Below are positions 15,277-24,215 of a stretch of DNA of 25,343 nucleotides, piece after piece. Made by a program: the position numbers and the translations under genes. How positions within the stretch are numbered: position 1 is the first letter of the stretch; the number at the start of each line of letters is the position of its first letter. The DNA lies in assembly GCA_032718475.1 (NCBI GenBank), contig JAUCBJ010004724.1:1-25343 (forward strand). The letters run 5' to 3'. This stretch comes from Nemertoderma westbladi (taxonomy: Eukaryota; Xenacoelomorpha; Nemertodermatida; Nemertodermatidae). Below the pieces are notes generated by a model. The model was not told the origin of the DNA. It saw only the letters and a program-made list of their open reading frames with translations, and ran no database searches.

Positions 15277-18173
15277 GAGATTGGAGGATTGGGATTCAAA
15301 AGCACCGAATGCAGACTGGACAGACTGATGAGGTTGTGATTAAGGACATGGGGGCGGTTGGCGACTCACCCTCGCGTCAGCAGATGATAGTAGCAATGGT
15401 GGAATTGGTCTATTGATGAATCCAACTGCACATGCAGCATTGGACAAAATAGACCAAATCTCTAACCGCATCATCCGTTGCCACTTCTCATGTTCTGGAA
15501 GACTGGCTAAGAAGTTTCCTAAGCTGGTTCTGATTGTGTGCTACTCTCCAACTAGTGTTGCCCCTGTAGAGGAGGTGGAAAATTTCTACCACAATCTACA
15601 AGCAGCTACTGATGGAGTGGATCAGCATGCATTCTTAACATTCCTGGGGGACTTTAATGCAAGTCTGCATCAATCACCTACATCGCCCTGGGTCTATAGC
15701 AATAGTGTTAACCGAAATTCTGTCCATCTTCAGGATTTTATCTCTGGAAATGGATTGTTTTCGGCTGGAACCCAGTTCAAGAAGCGAACTGGAAAGCTAT
15801 GGACTCATAGTGGACCCAGTGGTCACAAGTCCCAGATAGACCATATTATGTTTCGTAGGAAATACAGGAGCTCTATACAAGACTGTAATGCATTTACACT
15901 TCGACCCTTCTCCAGTGACCACCGCCTTATTGTGGCCAAGGTAAGACTCAGTCTGCGTGCTAGCAGAACAACGAAATCTGCCTTGCCGCGGCATGACTGG
16001 TCTTCTCTGTTGCAACAGCCAAGTGTGAGATCCAGCTTCACACTACAGCTGAGTAACAGGTATGAGGCTCTTGCCTCTGAGGCGGCAGATCACTGTGAGG
16101 GCTATACTGCCTTTACAGAAGCAGTTAAGTTAGCAGCTGCAGAAACAGTTCCTGTATACCCTCGAAACAGGAAAAGGGCCCCCTGGACTGACAACAAAAT
16201 TCAAAAGTGCCAAAATGAGCTTCATAAGGCGCAGAAAGAGTCCCGACTCAAACAAACTTTAGAGGCCAAGAATGCAGTTAAGGCTGCATCTAGGTCCCTG
16301 AACAGGCAGTACTCTGTTAATCTACAGGAGCTAATAAACCAACAGGTTGATACCATCAATGATGCTGACAACAGCAGGCAATCATCCCAGGCATGGAAAT
16401 CGATCAACTTGCTTACTGGGCGGAAAGCCAACCAACCACCAAGGTTAAGGCTGAATCACCAGCCGATCGCCTCAATGGTTGGAAAGCCCACTTTGAAAAG
16501 CTCCTCAATAATGACAGGGTATTGTCAGATAACTTTATAGAAGTAAAAGTGTCTGAGTCTGTACTCCCAGATATTCCCATTGGCGATATCTCCTTTGCAG
16601 AAGTGAAGGCTGCTGCAAAGAGCATTAAGACCAATCGTGCCAGTGGAGTAGATGGTGTTCCCCCTGAGGTCTTTAAAATACCTGAGTGTTTAAAGCTCAT
16701 CTATCCCATCATAGTAGACATGTATCGAACAACAAGAGTCCCACAAGAAATGAAAACAAATAAGTTGGTGCCAGTTCCCAAGAAGGGCAACCTAACACTC
16801 TATGGTTCTTTTCGGGGAATCTCATTGATCTCGATTGCTGCAAAGCTATACAATAGGATTCTATTAAATCGCATCAGGGATCCCATTGAGAGACTGCTCC
16901 GTGGAAATCAGAATGGGTTCCGTAAAGGTCGTGGGACCATGGAGCCCATTTTGGCACTTAGAAGGATAATTGAAGAATTATCAAAAAAAGAAAGACAGGC
17001 ATCTGGCTGTTATCTTTGTTGACTTCTTCAAGGCCTTTGATTCAGTCTCTCGCTCACGTATGTTCAGCATACTTTCATTATATGGGATTCCTGATGAAAT
17101 TATTGCAGCAATCAGATCAGTATACGATGGTTCGACAACATTTGTGTCTACTGTTGACGGTGACACAGAACCATTTGAAGTGTTATGGGGCGTCCTCCAA
17201 GGAGACACACTTGCACCATTCTTGTTCATTATTGTGGTTGACTATGTTCTACGCATGTCCTTAGATCATCATAATGATGATGGGGTGATGATAACTCCAC
17301 CTACTGGCTCCAGAAGTCGAGGAAATCCTGCCAAGTACCTAACTGATCTAGACTTTGCTGATGACTTAGGAGTACTCTCAGAATCATTAGAGGGAGCCCA
17401 ACGGCTCCTCTGCTCATTAGAACATGCTGCTTCTAGTGTTGGTCTTTTTATAAACTCCAGAAAGACCAAAATTCTGACAGTTAACTTTGAAAGTCCTCAG
17501 CAAGTCTCTGATCGGATGAGCATAAGCTCAAAGGATGGTATGCTTGAGCATGTGGACGACTTCTGTTACCTGGGATCATGGATCCGGAAGTCAGGTGAGG
17601 ACCTTCGAATACGTAAGGGAAAGGCATGGGCAGCCTTGAATAGGCTTTCTATGATTTGGAAGTCACCGAGAATTAATCGGAAACTTAAGGTCCGATTATT
17701 TAGAGCAGCAGTAGTTCCAGTACTCCTCTACGGGAGTCCATGCTGGGCTCTAACTGCTGAGGACACCAAATCTCTGGATGGCACATTCACAAGAATGCTA
17801 CGCCGGGTTCATTGTGTCAAGTACAATGCACACATCTCCAAGCAGACACTATATAACATTGGAGGTGTCTCATTGGTTCCCCCAAGCTTGACACTAGAAC
17901 AAAATCGCCTCCGCTTTGCAGGACATTGCTTTCGCCGTGAGGACCAGCCAGTGCATAATCTTGTACTTTGGCAGCCTCATGGAGTGAATAAGCATGGTGG
18001 ACAGCCCATGACTTTCTTGAGACGCATCTTAAAGGACACTGGCCTTAAAGATGCAGATGATCTAGCAAATGTCATGGGTGATAGGGAGTTGTGGCGGTGC
18101 AATTTTGTTGACAGGCCGGCACAGCATTCCTAAAAATGCAGCTGCAATGCAGCATGCCGATCCTAGTAGTAGT
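15277..18173 (+). mobile_element. RTE-family non-LTR retrotransposon, element B, 5'-truncated, nested in A
   Basis: About 2.9 kb inserted in the opposite orientation to A and flanked by 11-bp duplications. It starts inside the endonuclease domain, as expected for 5' truncation, and ends in a short 3' UTR and a (TAG)n tail at about 18162-18173. Its protein is related to A but clearly diverged, so it belongs to a different subfamily. Confidence 0.85.
15285..18133 (+). pseudogene. Element B endonuclease-reverse transcriptase, frameshifted
   Basis: Pieces in order: IQKHRMQTGQTDE (matching IQEHR of A) near 15290; a frame change at the G-run near 15350; endonuclease with LTFLGDFNAS and SDHRLIVAKVRLSLR (motifs with the catalytic Asp and His); a frame change near 16436-16448; RT with PVPKKGN, GISLISIAAKLYNRIL and QNGFRKGRGTMEPILALRRI; a frame change at an A7 run at 16983-16989; then AVIFVDFFKAFDS (motif A), WGVLQGDTLAPFLF (motif B), LDFADDLGVL (motif C), YLGSWIRKSGEDLRIRKGKAW, and FAGHCFRREDQ with LVLWQPHG. 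It stops at TAA 18131. The catalytic residues remain, so decay is mainly by small indels in homopolymers. Those could partly be sequencing errors. Confidence 0.85.
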
Positions 18174-18184
18174 AGCCAGGATTG
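18174..18184 (+). repeat. Target-site duplication of element B, right copy
   Basis: Second copy of agccaggattg, directly after the (TAG)n tail of B. Element A sequence (agaaaaactcag on plus, reading SPDGETEFFSILA on minus) continues to the right. Confidence 0.85.
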
Positions 18185-20457
18185 AGAAAAACTCAGTTTC
18201 ACCATCTGGTGAGAGTACCTGCGCTTCTGTGTCACAATATAACAATCCAATGCCAGCAACAATTACTTCGTACTCCATAAGCTCTTAGGATTTCAAGCAT
18301 TTTACCTCTATGGATGGAGTCGAATGCCTTCTTGAAGTCCACAAAAGTCATGACTGCGGGGAGATTCTTTGACTTAATTCCTTCAATCAGTCTCCGTAGT
18401 GCAAGTATCTGAGCTATTGTTGATCTACTTGGTCGAAATCCGTTTTGGCTCTTACGCAGTAGTTTCTCTATGTGAGGCCTAATCCTATATAGAATCATTT
18501 TATTGTATATTTTGGCAGCTACCACAAGCAGACAGATCCCACGATAGTTTGTTGGTATGCCGAGGTCTCCTTTCTTGGGGAGAGGCTTTAGTTGACCTTT
18601 AGTCCAAATTGGTGGTGGCTTTTCCCCTTTTAACATCCGGTTGCAAACATTCAATAATGGTCTATTTAGCACTCCGGTTTTCCATACCTCCGCTGGGATT
18701 TCATCTAATCCACTCGCTTTATTATTTGACATGCTTTTAATGCTTCTTTGGAGTTCGGCAGGTGTGAAGTCCCCTGTTTCTATAGGTAGTGTCTTGTCAT
18801 ATATTTTCCTTGTAGGGCTGACCTCGATGTTTGGTGGCTGACCAAGCAAGTTGCTGAAGTGATTTTTCCACTTCCCAACACGTTCTTCAGGACTATCGGC
18901 TTTGAGGCGCCCCTTTGCACAACTTTTCCGACCAGATACCTCATTTACAGTTTGCCAGGTAAGTCTTGATTGTTTCTGTATGTGAGCAGTTGTAATTGCT
19001 TCAGTTTTATCCTGTATGTACTTTTCCTGGCTGATGTTGTAGGCTAATTTAAGATTGTCCTTATCTTTCTCAACCTTGTTAATGTTTTCGGTTGTTGGTT
19101 GTTCGGTTTTAACTTTGTAGGCTATCTTAAGATCTTCTCTCTTACAAGTAACCTCAGAGTTTTGCCATGGCACATACTGTTTTCGTTTAGGTTTCTGGGG
19201 GATATGCCTCTTAGCTGATTCCTTGTGGGCTGTTATTATATTCTGGTATATTGAATCGGTGGACTGGTCTTCATCCATTGACTGAAGTGCTTCAAAGCGG
19301 TTTTGAACTTCTATTGTGTAAGCATCCTTTACTGCATTGTCAGTTCTGAGTTTCTCCCAGTCATGGTTGATTTGCTTGCTTGTCCTGGATTTGCTGGCTC
19401 TCAAACTGAGTCTGATCTCTGCAGTCACAATTCTGTGGTCCGACCCAATTAGGTTGAACGAGCTGTATGCCTCGCAGTTGATCATGCTGTTTCTCCACTT
19501 TTTGTTTATAAGGATGTAATCCAGTTGTGCTTTGGTTCCATTAGGGTATTGGAAGGTCCAAAGCTTCCCCTTACCCTTTTCGAATGTGTTGTTTGTTGGT
19601 ATCAATTCACATTCTTCCATTAGGTCTTAAAAGTAAGTACCCATTTCTGTTAGAACTGGTGTTTATAGGTGTAACCCTTGATGTCTTCTGGGCCAATTTG
19701 CGCATTCAGGTCACCAGCAATGACTTTAACATTGTGTTTCGGAATGTCCTTTATAAGTCCAGTCAGATCTTCATAAAACTTGACTGCTTGTTCTGGCTCT
19801 GATGCATTGGTTGGACTGTAGCAACATATAACTGTTGTCTTGGGATTCCCATCAAATGTTGCGATCATAACCCTGGAATTTATAGATTCGATGTTGTTTA
19901 GGGTCTTAAGTGCAAATGGGCTTAGCAGAATTCCTACTCCACCAATTGATGCATTGGCTGAGTTTCTTACTGCTGAGCTTGTTACTAACGTCCATCCATT
20001 TCCAATGTCATTGTACTTCATGGCAGTGTCTTCATGACAAATCCGATGTTCTTGGATGCAGATTATGTCGATGTTATATTCCATTGCCCGAGAGACCATG
20101 TCACCCTGTTTGGTATGTGCTTTCAGCGTGCGTGCGTTCATTGTAGCAATCTTTAGTGTCTTTTTACATTTCAACAGGTTGGTTCTTCTTTCTTCTCTGT
20201 CTTCTGTTCCAGTAGCCAATTTATCGACCCCAGCCTGGTGTACCACTGAGGGACGCGGGCCTTGTTGACCCGGGCGACGACCGAGCCGGTATTTCTCCTG
20301 GAGGGTTCTCATACTCATATCTTTCAGTTGCGGGAGTAAACCGCTTGTGGTCGCAACTCCTACAAGCGTCTTCGCAGTAGTTCGCCGTTGGTTGATTACC
20401 TTCCGCCGACTTTGTCAGCTTGTCTAGCCGTTGGTTGATTACCTTCCGCCTATCCAT
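18185..20457 (-). pseudogene. Element A endonuclease and N-terminal half of reverse transcriptase
   Basis: Starts at ATG 20457 with MDRRKVINQRL. A 43-bp tandem duplication then moves the frame to the one read from 20318. The endonuclease follows with KIATMNARTL, CIQEHR (catalytic Glu), GDLNAQIG and, after indels near 19620-19655, SDHRIVTAEIRLSLR. The RT portion has QLKPLPKKGD, YRGICLLVVAAKIYNKM, QNGFRPSRSTIAQILALRRL and MTFVDFKKAFDSI (motif A). A frameshift near 18275 follows LRAYGV, and the text resumes as EVIVAGIGLLYCDTEAQVLS up to FFSILA at the insertion point of B. The missing remainder is at 14362-15276. The sequence is of APE-RTE type. Confidence 0.85.
20384..20450 (-). repeat. 43-bp tandem duplication near the start of element A ORF
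   Basis: The same 24-bp text, containing gttggttgattacc, occurs at 20384-20407 and 20427-20450 on plus, offset by 43 bp. On the minus strand the two copies read RRKVINQR in different frames, so the duplication, not a multiple of 3, breaks the ORF a few codons after its ATG. Confidence 0.75.
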
Positions 20458-20663
20458 GGCCTACAGCCCTGCTGCCGACTGTAGGGGTCCTTTTGTTACA
20501 CCCTGAACCAAGTGTGCCTCCTGGGTTAGGTTACCTAACACTGGTAGAGGAGCATCCAGTATAGACAGAGCGGGGCGTGTATCATCTCTATTGCAGATGC
20601 GTATCAAGCCTTTGCCTTCAATGGTGCCCTAGGCGCTATAGCCCTCAATGACTTATTTAGTTG
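20458..20663 (-). other. 5' UTR of element A
   Basis: About 206 bp upstream of the ATG on the minus strand. It starts at the inner edge of the right target duplication, which suggests the copy is full-length or nearly so at its 5' end. RTE 5' UTRs contain internal promoters; none is identified here by motif. Confidence 0.5.
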
Positions 20664-20830
20664 ACGTCTAAATTTACCAGAAGTTCACCTACTGTAGGAT
20701 CTACATTCGATCCATTCGATCTATTCGCCTTGTATCTAAGTTTGCCTTAAGTTCGTCTAGGATCTACTGTATGTATGTGCCTTGGATCTAAATTCGCCGG
20801 AAGATCCTGGTTCTAATACCCCAGCCACGA
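20664..20830 (+). repeat. Right target duplication of element A and minisatellite continuation
   Basis: 20664-20738 repeats 14287-14343, with an extra attcgatccattcgatct (18 bp). Beyond it, phrases such as ggatctaaattcgcc continue the same degenerate minisatellite found left of A. Confidence 0.6.
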
Positions 20831-20936
20831 TACTGTATAAGTACGCCTAGGATCGAATTTAATTAACATGTATATCTATAAACTATACTGCAAACCTACG
20901 GTACAATAAAGAAAAAAAATTGGGCCGGGATTTTGG

Positions 20937-21110
20937 GACCGGGTTTTAGACATTTTAACTTTAAGACCGAGACCGGGTTTTAGTCATTTCATTTTTGGGA
21001 CCGCGAGTTTATGGACCGGGTTTTAGGAATTTTCGTATGGACCGGGCAAAAATTGGACCGACCGGGTTTTAGGTTCAGTGGACGGAGACCGGGACCGGCC
21101 CGGGTTTTAG
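20937..21110 (+). repeat. Cluster of GACCGGGTTTTAG motifs
   Basis: gaccgggttttag occurs exactly at 20937-20949, 20971-20983, 21013-21025 and 21060-21072, and as cccgggttttag at 21099-21110. Partial gaccggg copies lie between (about 21039 and 21088). Spacing is irregular (about 34-47 bp) and the intervening text is not conserved. It looks like a decayed, GC-rich tandem repeat in an AT-rich flank; function unknown. Confidence 0.7.
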
Positions 21111-21119
21111 ACAGTCCCC

Positions 21120-21894
21120 TGAGATATGTTTTCATTATAAAAAAAAATGGCGCCGTTAGCTGCGTAGCCAGGTAGTGTGATATGTAGGCCTACTGTGGGG
21201 CGAGCCACGAAGTTAGCGAGGCCTTAGCATATGGGTACCATTAACGAGTTGTCTGTCGTCGTCGTAAATTTTTGATCGCTAATAACTCGGTTATTCCTTG
21301 ATGAAATTAAACGAAACTTGGTAAGTATGTAGTCCGGCAAAAGTTTAGAAAGAATCTCAAGTTTGGTCAAAAACGAACGAACGCGACGAGTTTACAGTGG
21401 ATACGAGTATCCATCTGCCCTAAATCAGCAGTTACTCTCACAGTTTCGAGACTTTGCACAGTTATAAAGGTCGTTAGTCACCGTTTAGGGAAATTATTTT
21501 AAGACAAAACAGGACGAGCGCAACGAGGCTAATGAAGAATAAGAGTATTGTAAAACTAAAAATGTCATACTTAACTTAAATAGCCCAAGTTAGAAGGTTT
21601 ACAAATGACAATTAAAGTGTGTAAGGGCAAACTGAAATGGATCTCTATTTTTACAACTAGTTTATCACAAACTGATAGCATAGCCTTCACCCATATATAT
21701 TTTGTGAAAGACTGTTTTCTTATATCTAATAGAGATTAGTATAATGTACTTTATAATATAGGCTCTCGTGCTGCGCGAAGGCCCCACGAATGTATAAAAC
21801 CCTTACACTAGTTCGACCCATCTTACAATTCCTTACATGATTTCAACGTCCAATAAAATAATAGTTCATTAACCAATCCAATTTATTAATGCAA
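21120..21894. other. Non-coding, possibly an old dispersed repeat
   Basis: No gene seen. gtggggcgagccacgaag near 21196 and the reverse of ggctctcgtg...ggccccac near 21763-21787 are loosely complementary, which could be ends of a decayed inverted-repeat element of about 600 bp. The match is poor, so the call is weak. Confidence 0.25.
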
Positions 21895-22014
21895 GAGGTG
21901 TTCCTACTACTACTAGGTCGAGCGAACTCGGACAGTGGAAATGAGATCCTTCCAGGCTTCCCGATTCTCCATTCTCCATTTTATTGTATATTTTGGCATT
22001 GGGAGGTGTTCCTA
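21895..22014 (-). mobile_element. 96-bp RTE (element A family) relic with 12-bp target duplication
   Basis: gaggtgttccta at 21895-21906 and 22003-22014 flanks 96 bp. The inside starts with (cta)n, the complement of the (TAG)n tail, then matches element A 14371-14421 (gcgaactcggacagtggaaa and onward). It then jumps to a piece equal to A 18496-18517 (cattttattgtatattttgg and onward). It is a 5'-truncated insertion of the A family with more than 1 kb deleted internally. Confidence 0.85.
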
Positions 22015-22563
22015 TTGGGAGTGTAAGAAGGATTGGAAATACGCGCGCGGGATCCGGTAATTTATATACATTAATTAATATAAAATTTAATAAAATTTAA
22101 AATTCTAAATTGTAACTAATATCTAAATTATAAATTCGTAGTACATCTAGAACCTGGCTCCTCAGGTTTAAGTAACATCGTTTTGATCGTGATTGGTGAT
22201 GTCACTGACAGCTAAATGTTATTAATATTATTTATTAACGTTTTATACTTTCAATTAAATATTTTAGCATTAAATTTAAACATAGCAGCAGCCACCACCC
22301 CCCCCCCCCCCCCCCCACCAGGGGATAGTAGACCACTAGCTACGCTATTATACTGTCCTCCTGCCATAAACTACTTTATGCTAAACAAAGATAATAAATT
22401 ATTTTTATTCCTACCAAGATATAGCCGTCATTACCAAAAGTAAAATAATATTTTTTCCAAGTTGATTATGAAAGTTATTTACTAACTGGTTCGAATAATA
22501 TTCCTATATATTAAATCAATCTTATCTTAAATCCATTATCAATCAGTCTTATATATCTTATCT
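22015..22563. other. AT-rich stretch with poly(C), no gene
   Basis: Contains a poly(C) run at about 22298-22317 and TTAATA-rich text. A short frame across 22216-22443 has an internal Pro run made by the poly(C) tract and no other sign of coding. Confidence 0.4.
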
Positions 22564-22630
22564 GCCTTGCCTTGGTGGTTGGTTGGCTTTTCCGCCCAGT
22601 CAGCAAGTTTATCGATTTCCAAGCCTGCAA
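22564..22630 (-). mobile_element. Fragment of element B-like RTE, minus strand
   Basis: The minus strand of 22570-22627 matches element B near 16392-16443 (region WKSINLLTGRKANQP) with a few differences. It is a short orphan fragment. Confidence 0.75.
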
Positions 22631-22994
22631 AAGATAATGGTGGCTGTATTTAATCGTAGACAACTCTTCAATGATTCAATGAATAGACTATTCATTTAAA
22701 GTCAGACCAAAATTTATGAAAATTTCACCCCAAAAATATTTATTCAACACCAAAAACAATTTATTATCACTAAAAATTAGCACTAAAATAAATAAATGTT
22801 TTCCAAAACCAATTATTCCTACCAAAATAAACGAGAAATCCACAAAATAAATACTTACCCCATTATAAATAAACCAAAACAATAAACGCGATTTAATTAC
22901 CGATTGAAAAAGATGAGCAGGTTGCAGGGGCGGCAATTTCAAACCAAAACAATAAATGAAACGCTTACCAGTGAAGACTTCAAGATACATTAGC

Positions 22995-23555
22995 CTATTT
23001 CCTCTTCATTATTGTGGTGAACTATATGCAGCGTTGGCCTCTTACTGAATAGCACAAAGACCAAAATTCTGACAGTAAACGAAACAGTAAGTATACAAAG
23101 CATTGATTCAAGACAAGCAGAAAATCGATCGTGATAACATTCAATCACTAGGATGGACTGGTGAGTCATGTGAATGACTTCTAGGGTACTACCATGGATC
23201 ATGGGTTCGGGTCTGCTATCCAGGAGCTGTGATTTTTAAAGATAAGTATTTTCCGCACAGTAGTGGTGCCTGTGCTGCTCTATGACAACCAATTCCTGGC
23301 TCTAACTGGTACATATACATATACTAGGATGCTGCGCCGGGTGCACAGCATCACCCTGTAGAGACGCCTCTAAACTTTGCTGGACACTTTTCACACACAA
23401 ACTAGTGGTGCGGCAGTCTGCTGGTGATAATAGAAGTGATGGACAGCCAATAACTTTCCTCAAATACCTTCTTAAACTTGAGAAAATGGACGAACTGGGA
23501 GTGCATGGCTGATCGCTGTATCTGACCGCGCTATCGGTCCGTCGGTACTGCACCT
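22995..23555 (+). pseudogene. Decayed element B-like reverse transcriptase fragments
   Basis: Collinear patches match element B with large deletions: cttcattattgtggt (B 17223), aaagaccaaaattctgacag (B 17460), tgacttct...catggatc (B 17555), agtagtggtgcctgtgctgctcta (B 17709), aggatgctgcgccgggt (B 17793) and gatggacagccaataacttt (B 17997). The frame is destroyed. It ends in text like the ...DREL... end of B. It lies about 370 bp from the inverted B fragment at 22564-22630 and could derive from the same rearranged copy. Confidence 0.75.
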
Positions 23556-24010
23556 TAGTACAAGCCGATACTCATCGTACCAGTGAACGGGAAAGGATTT
23601 GGGAAAGGGAGCAGCGGAGTTTACTGTGACGGAGTTTTCTAAACGCAACAATAAACGAAATCATTATATATAAATGAGCTGTTACGGTATATGGCGCTGT
23701 ATCCACAAATATTAGTCCGTTATACTGTATGTAATATTAGTCCGTTGTGCAGCATAATATTTTAGATAAGGCATAATATAGCGCAATGATATTTAGATAG
23801 GGAAATCGAAACGCCCATATATTTGAACCCATCCATTTTGTATAATATGTAGCCCTACCTACGTAATTTTGTATTAGGATATATGTAGATAGTTCCAGGG
23901 TAGCAAGTTTAGTCGGACCCTGGATTTTCGTGCTTGCTGATATTAGCTTCAATAGGGCTAGCATATAGGGACGCTGTCCTGGCCATTCAGCAGCCAGGGA
24001 CATGATCCAT
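23556..24010. other. AT-rich non-coding stretch with a short direct repeat
   Basis: No gene seen. aatattagtccgtt is present at 23708-23721 and 23733-23746, 25 bp apart; a possible footprint or slippage product. Confidence 0.35.
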
Positions 24011-24039
24011 TACCATATATGGTAATAATTTGAGGTTTG

Positions 24040-24215
24040 GGCAGCAATAGGGCTACAATCCGGCCTCCTTATTGGACTAACTGCTTCCAGCTTGGTCTAA
24101 TGCTAGCGCGGACTGGAGAGCCAATAGGAGAGCGATTGAGTCACCCTATTGCATCACCCCATCCGGATCACCTATAAAATTGGCGGTTTGCCGGTAGAGC
24201 TGTATTATCATCATC
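24040..24215 (+). promoter_or_regulatory. CCAAT/TATA promoter-like region
   Basis: Several CCAAT-type boxes in both orientations (tattggac near 24070, gccaatagg near 24120) lie upstream of a clear TATA box, cctataaaatt at about 24171. A start site would be expected near 24200. No ORF with a good ATG follows within 1.1 kb, so it may drive a spliced gene continuing past the window or be the U3 of an LTR. Confidence 0.4.

Larger units (their letters stand above)
14344..20663 (-). mobile_element. RTE-clade (BovB-like) non-LTR retrotransposon, element A, interrupted
   Basis: A nearly full-length element of about 3.4 kb once element B and one target duplication (15277-18184) are removed. The order on the minus strand is 5' UTR (20663-20458), ATG at 20457, APE-type endonuclease, reverse transcriptase, a C-terminal GHCWRSKDE...LLLWQPTHG domain typical of BovB/RTE, and a (TAG)n tail at 14344-14366. 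It is flanked by a 57/75-bp duplication of a minisatellite. Length, a single ORF and a simple-repeat 3' tail fit the RTE clade. The copy is inactive: it has several frameshifts and is split by element B. Confidence 0.85.

Noticed and set aside
20937-21110. CRISPR-like array of 13-bp repeats
   Set aside because: Repeats are too short, spacing is irregular and the context is eukaryotic.
21196-21793. DNA transposon with inverted ends
   Set aside because: The complementarity of the ends is weak and no target duplication was found; left only as a low-confidence note.
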